Shown in pieces: positions 1 to 8,143 of a stretch of 64,000 nucleotides of DNA (positions are counted from its first letter, which is position 1; every line of letters starts with the position of its first letter). The translations under genes and the position numbers were made by a program. Under the pieces are notes generated by a model. The model saw only the letters and a program-made list of their open reading frames with translations, ran no database searches and was not told the DNA's origin. This stretch comes from Cyanobacteriota bacterium (GTDB lineage Bacteria > Cyanobacteriota > Cyanobacteriia > CACIAM-69d): the NCBI GenBank assembly GCA_022402445.1, contig JAKRSF010000008.1:372001-436000 (forward strand). Direction: 5' to 3'.

Positions 1-80
1 GTCACAATAGGGGTACGGGGCCGGTGGTTCTGGGGTTGGGTGGTTTGGTGTGGGTTTGAGGGCGATCGCGGGGGGATGGG

Positions 81-581
81 ATGGCTGAGGAGCGGGATGG
101 GAACCAATCGGCGCTGATGGCGGGGGGGGGTGATGGGGCAGCGCGCACCTATCGCCAGGAGGATGTGCAGGAGATTTTGCAACTGGCCCTGGCGAAACGG
201 GGCGATGGGTTGGATGACTATTCGCGATCGCAACTGCTGGAGATGGCCCTAGAGCTGGGCATTACGGCGGAGGATTTGGCGGCGGCGGAACAGGTTTGGC
301 AAATGCGCCAGGGCGATCGCGGCGATCTCGCCCTATTCATGGCCGCCGAAACGCAACGGATTAGGCTGCGGCTGGGTAAAGGGGCGATCGTCAGCGGCTT
401 TTTGATCCTGATGGATTGGGTTGCCTCCGATCGGCCAAGCTGGTCCCTGATCGTCCTGCTCGGGTGGGGGTTGCTCATCAGCCTCGACGCCTGGAAATCT
501 CTGCAACCGGGTACGGAGGATTTCCAGCGCCGGTTCGCCGCCTGGCAGGCCCTGCGGCAGGCCGAGGATGACTGGACCTAA
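81..581 (+). CDS. 2TM domain-containing membrane protein
   Basis: This is a 166-residue protein. Residues about 24-75 are predicted helical (YRQEDVQEILQLALAKR), and two closely spaced hydrophobic segments follow at about 101-114 (AIVSGFLILMDWV) and 120-137 (WSLIVLLGWGLLISLDAW), joined by a very short polar loop. That layout fits the 2TM domain family (PF13239), common in cyanobacteria and of unknown function; I infer membership from the layout and have not scored it. The short C-terminal tail should be cytoplasmic. It is followed at 61 bp by the DUF39 gene on the same strand, so co-transcription is possible. The ATG at 81 is used; nothing upstream of it in the window looks coding. Confidence 0.75.
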   Translation: MAEERDGNQSALMAGGGDGAARTYRQEDVQEILQLALAKRGDGLDDYSRSQLLEMALELGITAEDLAAAEQVWQMRQGDRGDLALFMAAETQRIRLRLGKGAIVSGFLILMDWVASDRPSWSLIVLLGWGLLISLDAWKSLQPGTEDFQRRFAAWQALRQAEDDWT

Positions 582-642
582 TCGGCCCTGGGACCGCAGT
601 CCCCCCACGGCCCAGGGAAATACTTGAGGGAGCAACGCGATC

Positions 643-1839
643 GTGCGCTCAATTGCAGAAATCAACGACAAACTCCAGCGCGGCCAGGGCACCGTCCTCA
701 CCCTGCGGGAGGTCAAGGCCCGCATCCGCGAAGTCGGCATCCCCCAAACGGCCCAGGAGGTGGACGCGATCGCCACGGGCACCTTTGAGCCGATGGAATC
801 CTCCGGAGCCACCCTCAACCTGGGCCATACGGATCCGCCGATCAAACTGCGGCGCTGCTGGCTCGATGGCGTCCCCGCCTATGCCGGAGGCGGAGCCGTA
901 GACCTCTACCTCGGCGCAGGGCAAATGGCCGAACGGGACGACACGGACAGCCCCGCCGAAGACACCCAGGAGCGCGGCGGCGGCCACGTCATCGAAGACC
1001 TCATCGCCGGTCGCCCCGTCCACCTGCGGGCCACGGGCCAGGGCACCGACTGCTACCCCCGCACCACCTTTGAAACCACCATCACCAAGGAATCCATCAA
1101 CCAGTTTTATCTGTTCAATCCCCGCAACCTCTACCAAAACTTCATCGTGGGGATCAATGGCGGCGATCGCCCCCTCTACACCTACCTCGGCCCCCTCCAG
1201 CCCAACTTCGGCAACGCCGTCTACGCCAGCGGTGGTGCCCTCTCCCCCCTGCTCAATGATCCCCACCTGCGCCTGATTGGCATCGGCAGCCGCATCCTCC
1301 TCGGCGGCAGCGTGGGCTATGTGGCCTGGGAAGGCACCCAGCATTTCCCCCTCCAGCGCCGCCTGCCCAATGGCACCCCCGTTGGCCCCGCCGCCACCGT
1401 GGCCCTCATCGGCGATGCCAAACAAATGGATCCCCGCTGGGTGCGCGGCTGCTACTTCCGCAACTATGGCCCGTCGCTGATGCTGGGGGTGGGGGTGCCG
1501 TTGCCGGTGCTGGATGAGGCGGTGATCGAAGCCTGCGCCGTGGCGGATGAGGACATCGTTGCGCCGGTGATGGATTTCTCGATTCCGAGGCGGGTGCGCC
1601 CGGTGTTTTGCCTGGTGACCTATGCCCAGCTCAAGTCGGGCCGCATCGAGGTGGATGGCCGCCCGGTGCGCACGGCCCCCCTGACGAGCCTGTATCTTTC
1701 GGAACAGGTGGCCCTGGATCTCAAACAGCGGCTGCTCGCGGGTCAGTTTGCCCTCTCGGAACCGGTGGCTCCCCTGCCGAGCGATCGCGCCTTCATTCCC
1801 CAGGATAGCTGGAGTGGGCAGGTAAGCCTTGATACCTAG
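643..1839 (+). CDS. Homocysteine biosynthesis protein, DUF39/HcyBio family
   Basis: This 398-residue protein resembles the DUF39/HcyBio family (PF01837). Family members in methanogens and sulfate reducers are implicated in making homocysteine from aspartate semialdehyde and sulfide, usually with a partner protein. Matching stretches are the N-terminal helix SIAEINDKLQRGQGTVLT, the glycine-rich GIGSRILLGGSVGYVAWEG around residue 210-235, and RGCYFRNYGPSLMLGVGVP near 270. The family fold covers the full length, with no extra CBS or ferredoxin domain. The start is GTG at 643, since no in-frame ATG precedes the conserved N-terminus. The role in cyanobacteria is inferred by homology; sulfur assimilation would agree with the cysK gene elsewhere in the window. 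Confidence 0.8.
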   Translation: MRSIAEINDKLQRGQGTVLTLREVKARIREVGIPQTAQEVDAIATGTFEPMESSGATLNLGHTDPPIKLRRCWLDGVPAYAGGGAVDLYLGAGQMAERDDTDSPAEDTQERGGGHVIEDLIAGRPVHLRATGQGTDCYPRTTFETTITKESINQFYLFNPRNLYQNFIVGINGGDRPLYTYLGPLQPNFGNAVYASGGALSPLLNDPHLRLIGIGSRILLGGSVGYVAWEGTQHFPLQRRLPNGTPVGPAATVALIGDAKQMDPRWVRGCYFRNYGPSLMLGVGVPLPVLDEAVIEACAVADEDIVAPVMDFSIPRRVRPVFCLVTYAQLKSGRIEVDGRPVRTAPLTSLYLSEQVALDLKQRLLAGQFALSEPVAPLPSDRAFIPQDSWSGQVSLDT

Positions 1840-2320
1840 CTTGAGGTCAACTTACGGAGATGCCACGGTCGCCGCGATCGCCCTAGCCCTTGCCCCCTAT
1901 CCCCTCCCACCGCAGGGGATTTACGGAGCTGGAAGTAGAAAAAAACACAAAAAGCTGTGCCGCTGATTGCAGATACGGGGGGCCAATCGCGCTACCATGG
2001 ACCCCATTGGGGGTGTATGTCGTCGTCGTTCGGCCAGTCCGCGCAAATTTGTCCGTGACCCGGTTCACGGCCCGTTGTGGTGACTAGGACCACGGCCCCA
2101 CGGCACCCATCAATCCCTGGGATGGGGAGCTCGCCGGGGGAGTGCGGAATCGGTAGCTTGACCCGCCGCCAATGCTCTGGTTTTCTGAAGCTAAGCCCGA
2201 TGGGATTGCAGGCTTTCAAGGCAGGCTGTGGCCGTTTTAGGGGAAGTTAGCCATGGCTTAAGCAACCCATAAACAATCATTATTCAAGCCCATTTAAACA
2301 AGCCTTAGACCTTTGAGGAC
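1840..2320. other. Intergenic region with several hairpins; possible structured RNA
   Basis: No convincing protein gene lies here. From about 2030 to 2236 the plus strand contains a run of hairpins: CCGTGA/TCACGG at 2053-2070, GTGGT/ACCAC at 2077-2093, and TAGCTT/AAGCTA at 2154-2193. CGGCCA at 2031-2036 and TGGCCG near 2229-2234 could close the whole segment, with TTTTA just after. This could be a non-coding RNA or a structured 5' leader. I looked for RNase P, SRP and tmRNA core motifs and saw none. The segment 2240-2320 is AT-rich and probably holds the promoter of the small gene at 2321. Confidence 0.3.
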
Positions 2321-2434
2321 ATGAGTGTGCCCGATGATCTTCTGCCGTTCTTGCTGGGGATTTTCCTATTGGTCGGGTACCTTGTCTTTTCTGCCCTTAC
2401 GGAAATGGGTACGACGTGGCCGTGGAAAAGGTGA
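2321..2434 (+). CDS. Small single-pass membrane peptide (37 aa)
   Basis: A 37-codon frame starts with ATG at 2321, preceded closely by GAGGAC, and ends with TGA at 2432-2434. It begins MSVPDDLLPFLLGIFLLVGY and continues with a hydrophobic stretch and a charged, tryptophan-containing tail (TTWPWKR). One membrane helix spans about residues 8-25. Size and layout resemble the tiny subunits of photosynthetic or respiratory complexes, but I do not recognise it as any known Psa, Psb, Pet or Ndh peptide. Its 3' end overlaps the longest possible frame of the downstream GGDEF/EAL gene, which supports a later start for that gene. An AT-rich region lies upstream. Conservation would decide whether it is real. 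Confidence 0.45.
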   Translation: MSVPDDLLPFLLGIFLLVGYLVFSALTEMGTTWPWKR

Positions 2435-4611
2435 ATCAACCGCAACCCATTTTTCGCGCTGAGGTGGCGGAGTCCCCGGTGGGGATTTCGGGCGATCGCG
2501 GCTCGGGGTCGTTGGAGCGGCGGCGAGGGGGGGGGGCGGTGATGCCGTTGGCCCTGGCGCTACAGATGCGGGGACGATCGCCCCACGGGTGCCTATCGTT
2601 ACTCAGTGCGATCGCGCCCATGTCGCCGACCCATGCGCCCCGTCGGGGGCCGGAGCCGCGATCGTTGCCCCTGCTGACGTGGATGGCGGGGGCGGTGGTG
2701 CTGGTGGGGGGGGGACTGTCCCTGACGCTGGTGCTGGCCCTGGAGTGGATGGCGGCCTGTCCGGTGATCGCCCTGGCTCCGGGGGATGGCAAGCTGATCT
2801 GTGGGGGGGCGGGGGGCGGGGTGTCGGCGTCGATGGCGGCGATCGCCCCTGAGGCGACCCTTGGGGTCCAGGTGGATCTGGATCTGGACCTGGGGACGGA
2901 TCGGGGGACTCGGCCGGGGGCCGGGGTTGGCCATGCCTTGGGCGCGGATTTTGGGATGGCCGCGTCCGGCTCCCTCACGGTGGCTGACCCCAACCGGAGG
3001 CTAGAACCCCAGGCCCTTGAATCCGTGTCGATCCTGTCGGCGGGGGCGATCGGGGTGGGGTTTGGCGTTGGTGGGGTGCTGCTGGGGCTCGCGGCGATCG
3101 CCGCCTTCCAACTCCATCGCTGGCTGGTGGTGCCCCTGCGCAAACTGAACCACGCCACCGCCACCATCCTGCGGCAGGCCCAGGTCGATCGCCCCATCGC
3201 CTTCCAACCCGATTTTGATGTCAGCGAAAGCCGCATCGCCGAACTGCAAACCCTTGGCCAGTCCCTCGAGGAGCTGGGCCGCTGGGTCGCCCGTTTAATT
3301 GACGTCCTGAGGCACCAGGCATTCCACGACACCCTCACCGGCCTGCCCAATGAGGCCCTGCTGCTGGAGCGCATCCGCGCCTGCCTCAATCGCCAGCAGC
3401 AGGATCCCAGCTACCGTTTCGCCATTTTGACCCTGGAACTGGAGTCCCTGCGGGCCTTGCGCTATGCCTTTGGTTACCGGCTCGGCGATCGCTGGCTCCA
3501 GGCGATCGCCCGACGACTCACCTCCTGCACCACCGAAGGGGACACCCTCGCCCGGGTGGACAGCCACGAATTCGCCATGCTGCTGCCCCACGTTCAGGAC
3601 ATGGCCGAGGTGACCGAACGGGCCGCCTTGATCCACGAATCCATGGAATTCCCCCAGAGCGTCGAGGGGCTGTCCCTGTCCGCCGCCACCACCATCGGCA
3701 TTTATTGGGGCGACGGCAGCATCACCTCCCCGGACGGCTGTTGGCAGGCCGCCTGCACCGCCATGCTCTATGCCCAGCGGCGGGGACGGGGCCAAACCCT
3801 GATCTTCGATGGGGAAATGCAGGAGAGCGCCGCCTACCGTCTGGAGCTGGAAAATGAACTGCGCCGCGCGATCCGCCGTCAGCAGTTGCATTTGCTCTAT
3901 CAACCGATCGTGAGCCTGCCCGATCGCCAGCTCGTTGGGTTTGAGGTGCTGGTGCGGTGGAACCATCCCCAGTTGGGGGTGATTTCGCCGGCGGAGTTTA
4001 TTCCCTTGGCGGAGCGCACGGGGTCGATTGTGCCGCTGGGCCTGTGGGTGCTGGAGCGGGCCTGCCAGCAGGCGACGGCCTGGGCGGCGTGCTTCCCCCA
4101 TGTGCCGGTGATGGTGAATGTGAACCTGTCGGCGGTGCAGCTTCAGCAGGAGAATTTGCTCGATGAGATTGATCGGGTGCTCAGCAGTACGGGGACGCCC
4201 GCGTCGCTGCTGAAGCTGGAGGTGACGGAGAGTATTTTGGTGGAGGATACGCAACTGACGATCGCGCGGTTGCAGGCGGTGCGCGATCGCGGCATTGAGG
4301 TGGCGATCGATGATTTTGGGACGGGCTACTCGTCCTTGAGCTATCTGCAACAGTTGCCGGTGACGACCCTGAAGCTGGATCGGGTGTTTGTGGAAAATAT
4401 CACCCACGATCCGAAGAACTACAACATTGTGCGGACGGTGACGGCCCTGGCGCGGGATCTCGATCTGGCGGTGGTGGCGGAGGGCATTGAAACGGAGGAG
4501 CAGGCGCAGGCGCTGGTTTCCCTGGGCTGCCAATACGGTCAGGGCTATCTGTTTGGGGTGCCCCTCAATTGCCATGAGGCGACCCGCCGCCTCCAGAAAT
4601 ATTGCCCTTAA
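2416..4611 (+). CDS. Membrane GGDEF-EAL protein, probable c-di-GMP phosphodiesterase
   Basis: The 731-residue frame has a membrane helix at about 88-110, a variable extracytoplasmic loop, a second helix at about 208-232 running into a HAMP-like segment (LVVPLRKLNHAT), a GGDEF domain at about 300-460 and an EAL domain at about 475-725. The GGDEF active-site loop is replaced by RVDSHEF, so cyclase activity is unlikely. The EAL domain keeps EVLVRW, VNLSAVQL, LEVTES, IDDFGTGYSSL, the lysine in LKLDRVF and AEGIETEEQ, all expected for a c-di-GMP phosphodiesterase. The frame opens with GTG at 2416, but this overlaps the small gene before it. ATG at 2542 or 2620 is more likely the true start. The N-terminal half is strongly GC-rich and low in complexity. 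Confidence 0.85.
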   Translation: MAVEKVNQPQPIFRAEVAESPVGISGDRGSGSLERRRGGGAVMPLALALQMRGRSPHGCLSLLSAIAPMSPTHAPRRGPEPRSLPLLTWMAGAVVLVGGGLSLTLVLALEWMAACPVIALAPGDGKLICGGAGGGVSASMAAIAPEATLGVQVDLDLDLGTDRGTRPGAGVGHALGADFGMAASGSLTVADPNRRLEPQALESVSILSAGAIGVGFGVGGVLLGLAAIAAFQLHRWLVVPLRKLNHATATILRQAQVDRPIAFQPDFDVSESRIAELQTLGQSLEELGRWVARLIDVLRHQAFHDTLTGLPNEALLLERIRACLNRQQQDPSYRFAILTLELESLRALRYAFGYRLGDRWLQAIARRLTSCTTEGDTLARVDSHEFAMLLPHVQDMAEVTERAALIHESMEFPQSVEGLSLSAATTIGIYWGDGSITSPDGCWQAACTAMLYAQRRGRGQTLIFDGEMQESAAYRLELENELRRAIRRQQLHLLYQPIVSLPDRQLVGFEVLVRWNHPQLGVISPAEFIPLAERTGSIVPLGLWVLERACQQATAWAACFPHVPVMVNVNLSAVQLQQENLLDEIDRVLSSTGTPASLLKLEVTESILVEDTQLTIARLQAVRDRGIEVAIDDFGTGYSSLSYLQQLPVTTLKLDRVFVENITHDPKNYNIVRTVTALARDLDLAVVAEGIETEEQAQALVSLGCQYGQGYLFGVPLNCHEATRRLQKYCP

Positions 4612-4761
4612 AAACCTTGAAGCTTTTTCAATATCCCCTGGGGGCAATTCAATAATTATCAAAAATCAATGGACCACAGACCCCTTTGGATATCATCCAC
4701 CGATGCTTTGCTCGATGTGCTGGTTCGGCATGGGTGAACTGGCGATCGCGTTGATTGGGGC

Positions 4762-4816
4762 GGTGCGTTCGGGATGAATGCGCGATCGCGTTGATCTGAG
4801 CGGTACCGAACGCACC
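4762..4816. repeat. 11-bp inverted repeat element
   Basis: GGTGCGTTCGG at 4762-4772 is matched exactly by CCGAACGCACC at 4806-4816, separated by 33 bases that contain GCGATCGC. It lies between the convergent GGDEF/EAL and moaD genes. No T-run follows, so it looks more like a short dispersed cyanobacterial repeat than an intrinsic terminator. Confidence 0.5.
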
Positions 4817-4859
4817 CTACCGTTAATTATTGATTTTAGAGTGAATCGCCAGCCAATCC

Positions 4860-5129
4860 TCAACCGCCGCTGACGGGGGGAATTAGGACCACTTCGTCGC
4901 CGTCGTTGAGGGGGGTGTCTGGGGGCACGAATTGGAGGTTGATGCCGAAGCGGGTGAGCGATCGCCACCGGGCTAGCTGGGGTTTTTCCGCGATCGCGCG
5001 ATCGAGCACCGCCGCCACCGTGGCCCCTGCCGGGAACTGCCACCGCATTTCCTCGACCCCATAGGCTTCCTGGTAGGCGGCAAAGAGTTTTAGGGTCACC
5101 GCGATCGCGGGAGAGTCTAGGGAAGTCAT
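4860..5129 (-). CDS. moaD: MoaD/ThiS-family sulfur carrier, molybdopterin synthase small subunit
   Basis: The product is an 89-residue ubiquitin-fold sulfur carrier. MoaD is thiocarboxylated at its C-terminal glycine and donates sulfur to precursor Z within molybdopterin synthase (with MoaE) during molybdenum cofactor synthesis. The sequence begins with a beta-strand (AVTLKLFAAYQEAYG), has FPAGATVAAVLDRAI in the middle, and ends NDGDEVVLIPPVSGG with the diagnostic double glycine. The frame is open 17 codons further, but ATG at 5129 is best because it fits the family length of 80-90 residues. No other moa gene is adjacent. A different MoaD-like carrier, such as one for thiamine or tungsten cofactor, is possible but less likely. 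Confidence 0.85.
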   Translation of the reverse strand: MTSLDSPAIAVTLKLFAAYQEAYGVEEMRWQFPAGATVAAVLDRAIAEKPQLARWRSLTRFGINLQFVPPDTPLNDGDEVVLIPPVSGG

Positions 5130-5187
5130 GGCCTCATATCCAGTCAGGTACCGCTGTAGCCCATCCATCCAACCATACAATCCCCCA

Positions 5188-5219
5188 CAAAAAAGCCCGA
5201 CTCGTCAAAGGAGTCAGGC
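5188..5219 (-). terminator. Intrinsic terminator of ndhD
   Basis: Read on the minus strand, GCCTGACTC, a 7-base loop and GAGTCGGGC form a stem with one mismatch, followed immediately by TTTTTTG. It begins 103 bp past the ndhD stop codon and before moaD, so it should end the ndhD transcript. Confidence 0.8.
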
Positions 5220-5322
5220 CCAGCCTTAGGAAACAGAGAAACTCGACACTTGAAGCTTTAAGGGGGATGGAGGATGGGAACCCGCTATCGCGTCCCCCAA
5301 GCATCCCCCCCCTGGCCAATCC

Positions 5323-6936
5323 CTAATCGATCGCCACCTCCGCCGCAGCCCCCGTCGCCGTCGCATCCGCCAGCTTCGGCGCATTCAGCACCGCCGCATA
5401 GAAGCGGGAATTCTGCGTACGGGCCACCACCGGGAAGTTATTGCGCACCCGCGTCGCCACCTCCACCACCTTGGTGTCATAGGCTTGGGTCGCCAGCTTC
5501 GGATACACGCCGATCGCCACAATCGGAGCCAGCAAACAGAGGGAAATCACCAACTCCCGAGGTTTCAGGTCAGACCATTCCACACCGGCCAGCTTCTCGC
5601 TCTGCGCCCCGTAGAAAATCTCCCGCAGCATCGACAGCAGATACACCGCCGACAGGACCACCCCCGCCGCCGCCAGCACCGTCACCGTGGCCCGGAAGGC
5701 GGGGCTGTAGACATCGCTGCTCGAAAAGCCCAGGAACACCGTCAGCTCACCCACAAAACCACTCATCCCCGGCAGGGCCAGCGACGCCATCGACGCCGCC
5801 ACGAACAGGGCAAACGTGCGGGGCATCTGCTGCGCCAAACCGCCCATGTCGTCCATCGCCAGGGTGTGGGTGCGATCGTAGGTCACCCCCACCAGGAAGA
5901 ACATCGCCGCCGCAATCAGCCCGTGGGACACCATTTGCAGCACCGCGCCGCTAATGCCCAGATCCGTAAAGGCAGCAATCCCCAACAGCACAAACCCCAT
6001 GTGGGAAATGGACGAGTAGGCAATGCGGCGCTTCAGGTTCCGTTGGGCAAAGGCATTGAGGGCACCGTAAACAATGTTGACGACCCCCAGAATCGCCAGG
6101 ATCGGCGCGAAGTAGATGTGGGCGTTGGGCAGCATTTCGATGTTCATGCGGATCAGCCCATAGCCCGCCATTTTGAGCAAAATGCCCGCCAGCAGCATGG
6201 ACACCGGCGTCGGCGATTCCCCGTGGGCGTCCGGCAGCCAGGTGTGGAACGGGAACACGGGCAGCTTCACGGCAAAGGCGATCGCGAAGCCCGCATACAG
6301 CAGCAACTCCAACGCCAGGGGGAAGTTCTTCATGGCCAGCTCGTCCATGTCGAACGTGTAGTGGTTGCCGTAGAAGGCCATCGCCAACGCCGCCACCAGG
6401 ATGAAGAGGGATCCGAGGGCGGTATAGAGGATAAACTTCGTCGCGGCGTAGCGGCGCTTGGCTCCGCCCCAGATGGCGATGAGCAAATACACCGGCACCA
6501 ACTCCAGTTCCCACATGAAGAAGAACAGGAGCAGATCCTTGGCGAGGAATACACCCACCTGGGCGCTATACATCGCCAGGATCAGGAAGAAAAACAGGCG
6601 CGGACGCTTGGTGACGTTCCAGGCCGCCGCGATCGCGAGGGTCGTCACCAACCCCGTGAGCATCACCAGGGGCATAGAAATGCCGTCCATCCCCAGGGAC
6701 CAGTTCAGACCAATCTGGGGAATCCAGGGGTAGGACTCCACCAACTGAAAGCCGGACTCATGGCCGTCATATTGGGTCAAACAGGTCCAGGCCAGCAGGG
6801 CGAATTCCACCAAACCCACCCCGAGGGCATACCAGCGGACGGTTTTGCCGTCTTGATCGGGCAGCAGGGGAATGGGCAGGGCCGCCACCAGGGGCAGCAG
6901 GGTCAAAATTGTTAACCAGGGGAAGGCTGTTTCCAT
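5323..6936 (-). CDS. ndhD: NAD(P)H-quinone oxidoreductase chain 4 (NdhD)
   Basis: NdhD is an antiporter-like proton-pumping subunit of the thylakoid NDH-1 complex, used in respiration and cyclic electron flow around photosystem I. The protein has about 537 residues and 14 predicted membrane helices. It carries the family hallmarks [17 protein letters not shown] (with the conserved glutamate), [19 protein letters not shown], and [14 protein letters not shown]. The similarity looks like the NdhD1 type of the NDH-1L complex rather than the CO2-uptake NdhD3/D4 type, but that is a judgement by eye. The frame can start at TTG 6942, two codons before ATG 6936; I use the ATG. No ndhF lies next to it, unlike many cyanobacteria, and it is apparently monocistronic with its own terminator. 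Confidence 0.93.
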   Translation of the reverse strand: METAFPWLTILTLLPLVAALPIPLLPDQDGKTVRWYALGVGLVEFALLAWTCLTQYDGHESGFQLVESYPWIPQIGLNWSLGMDGISMPLVMLTGLVTTLAIAAAWNVTKRPRLFFFLILAMYSAQVGVFLAKDLLLFFFMWELELVPVYLLIAIWGGAKRRYAATKFILYTALGSLFILVAALAMAFYGNHYTFDMDELAMKNFPLALELLLYAGFAIAFAVKLPVFPFHTWLPDAHGESPTPVSMLLAGILLKMAGYGLIRMNIEMLPNAHIYFAPILAILGVVNIVYGALNAFAQRNLKRRIAYSSISHMGFVLLGIAAFTDLGISGAVLQMVSHGLIAAAMFFLVGVTYDRTHTLAMDDMGGLAQQMPRTFALFVAASMASLALPGMSGFVGELTVFLGFSSSDVYSPAFRATVTVLAAAGVVLSAVYLLSMLREIFYGAQSEKLAGVEWSDLKPRELVISLCLLAPIVAIGVYPKLATQAYDTKVVEVATRVRNNFPVVARTQNSRFYAAVLNAPKLADATATGAAAEVAID

Positions 6937-7256
6937 TACCAAGGTCTGATGCTTTGCACCAGGTCTGAAGGCGATCGGGCGGGAGTGGGGGGCGTCCGCA
7001 GGTCACTAGGGATAATTACTCATCCACCCGCCTACGAGTGTATTGAATTTATTAAGCATTGTGAAGATCCCGTGATTTAACTTTCTGATTGATCCCCTGG
7101 ATTGCTATAGGTTAAGTTTTATTGCCGTCCATGAAAAAATTACCCCAAGGGCTTGGGGCGTAAGGGGTTGGGGCGGTTTTGGGGCGCGACGATCGCGGGG
7201 GGCGATCGCGGAGTGCTCAATCGCGGGGTCCGTTACAAAAATTTAAAACGTTTAGA
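6937..7256. other. Intergenic region upstream of ndhD
   Basis: No gene is visible. About 7010-7140 is markedly AT-richer than its surroundings and probably contains the ndhD promoter on the minus strand. About 7140-7240 is G-rich with HIP1 copies. The convergent CbiO-like gene ends at 7257. Confidence 0.4.
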
Positions 7257-8021
7257 TTAAGGGGTTTTTGGATCGAGGCCGCAGGCATCCTGGACGGCGC
7301 GATCGCCCAGGACCGCATCGGGGGGGCCGTCGGCGAGGAGGTGGCCCCGGTGGATGACGATGGCGCGATCGCAGGTTTGGCGCAACAGATCCAGGTCGTG
7401 GGAGGAGATCAGGGCGGTGGCGGGGGATTGGTGCAAAAAGTCGATTAGGCGGCGGCGGGCGATCGCATCGAGGTTGGCGCTTGGTTCGTCGTAGAGCATC
7501 AGGCGCGGTTGGCAGGCCAGGACCCCCGCGATCGCCACCATGCGTTTTTGGCCGCCGGACAGTTGATGGGGGGCGCGATCGAGCAGGTCGCCAATGCCCG
7601 TGGCGGCCACCGCTGCCCCCACGCGATCGCGCACCGCCGCCGCCGTCAGGCCCATTTCCTCGGGGCCAAAGGCCACATCCGCCTCGACGGTGGGGCAAAA
7701 CAGTTGATCGTCGGGATCCTGGAACACGAGGCCCACATCGGGGTTAAATTGCCCCGGCTTGATGGGGTTTCCCAACACTTTGATGGTGCCGCCCGCCGCC
7801 GTCAGCAGGCCGCAGATCAGCAGAAATAGGGTGGTTTTGCCGGTGCCGTTGGGGCCAATGAGGCCGACCCGCTCCCCCGGCCCAATGCTCAGGGAGAGGT
7901 GGTCAAAGAGGGGGCGATCGCGCCGATAGCCAAAGGTGAGCCCCTCGATGTGGAGGGCCGACGGCTCGATCATTCCAGGCAGGTGGTTGACGGATCGCGG
8001 TTCAGGCGGCTCAGGTGGCAT
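7257..8021 (-). CDS. ABC transporter ATP-binding protein, CbiO/EcfA type
   Basis: This is a single ATPase domain of about 254 residues. It shows Walker A (GPNGTGKTT), the Q-loop in VGLVFQDPDDQLFCPTV, the signature LSGGQKRMVAIAG, Walker B (LMLYDEPSANLD) and the H-loop histidine in SSHDLDLL. The FQDPDDQLF motif is typical of CbiO/EcfA ATPases, which energise cobalt, nickel or vitamin (ECF) uptake. No permease or substrate-binding gene is adjacent, so the substrate is unknown. The frame extends to 8045. ATG at 8021 or 7973 are both plausible starts; the conserved domain begins at about SALHIEGLTFGY. Confidence 0.88.
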   Translation of the reverse strand: MPPEPPEPRSVNHLPGMIEPSALHIEGLTFGYRRDRPLFDHLSLSIGPGERVGLIGPNGTGKTTLFLLICGLLTAAGGTIKVLGNPIKPGQFNPDVGLVFQDPDDQLFCPTVEADVAFGPEEMGLTAAAVRDRVGAAVAATGIGDLLDRAPHQLSGGQKRMVAIAGVLACQPRLMLYDEPSANLDAIARRRLIDFLHQSPATALISSHDLDLLRQTCDRAIVIHRGHLLADGPPDAVLGDRAVQDACGLDPKTP

Positions 8022-8143
8022 GGGAGCCGACCCCCTTTTTCTCAAGACTGTTGCAAAATACCGAGCCCAGCATAGGGGACGGGGGGCTGGGTGGGGCGAA
8101 AAAGGGGCGGATTGGTTCGGTTTGGGCCGTGGCGATGGGAGAT

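Noticed and set aside
2031-2236. Assigning the structured region as 6S RNA, tmRNA, SRP RNA or RNase P RNA
   Set aside because: None of their core sequence motifs is visible, so only a generic structured-RNA suggestion is made.
3295-4662. 455-residue open frame opposite the EAL domain
   Set aside because: Histidine-, glutamine- and arginine-rich shadow of the EAL gene; no domain recognised.
4762-4816. Terminator for the GGDEF/EAL gene
   Set aside because: The 33-base loop is long and no T-run follows, so it is treated as a repeat.
5485-6915. 476-residue open frame opposite ndhD
   Set aside because: Composition is rich in H, Q, R and G, typical of antisense to a membrane-protein gene.
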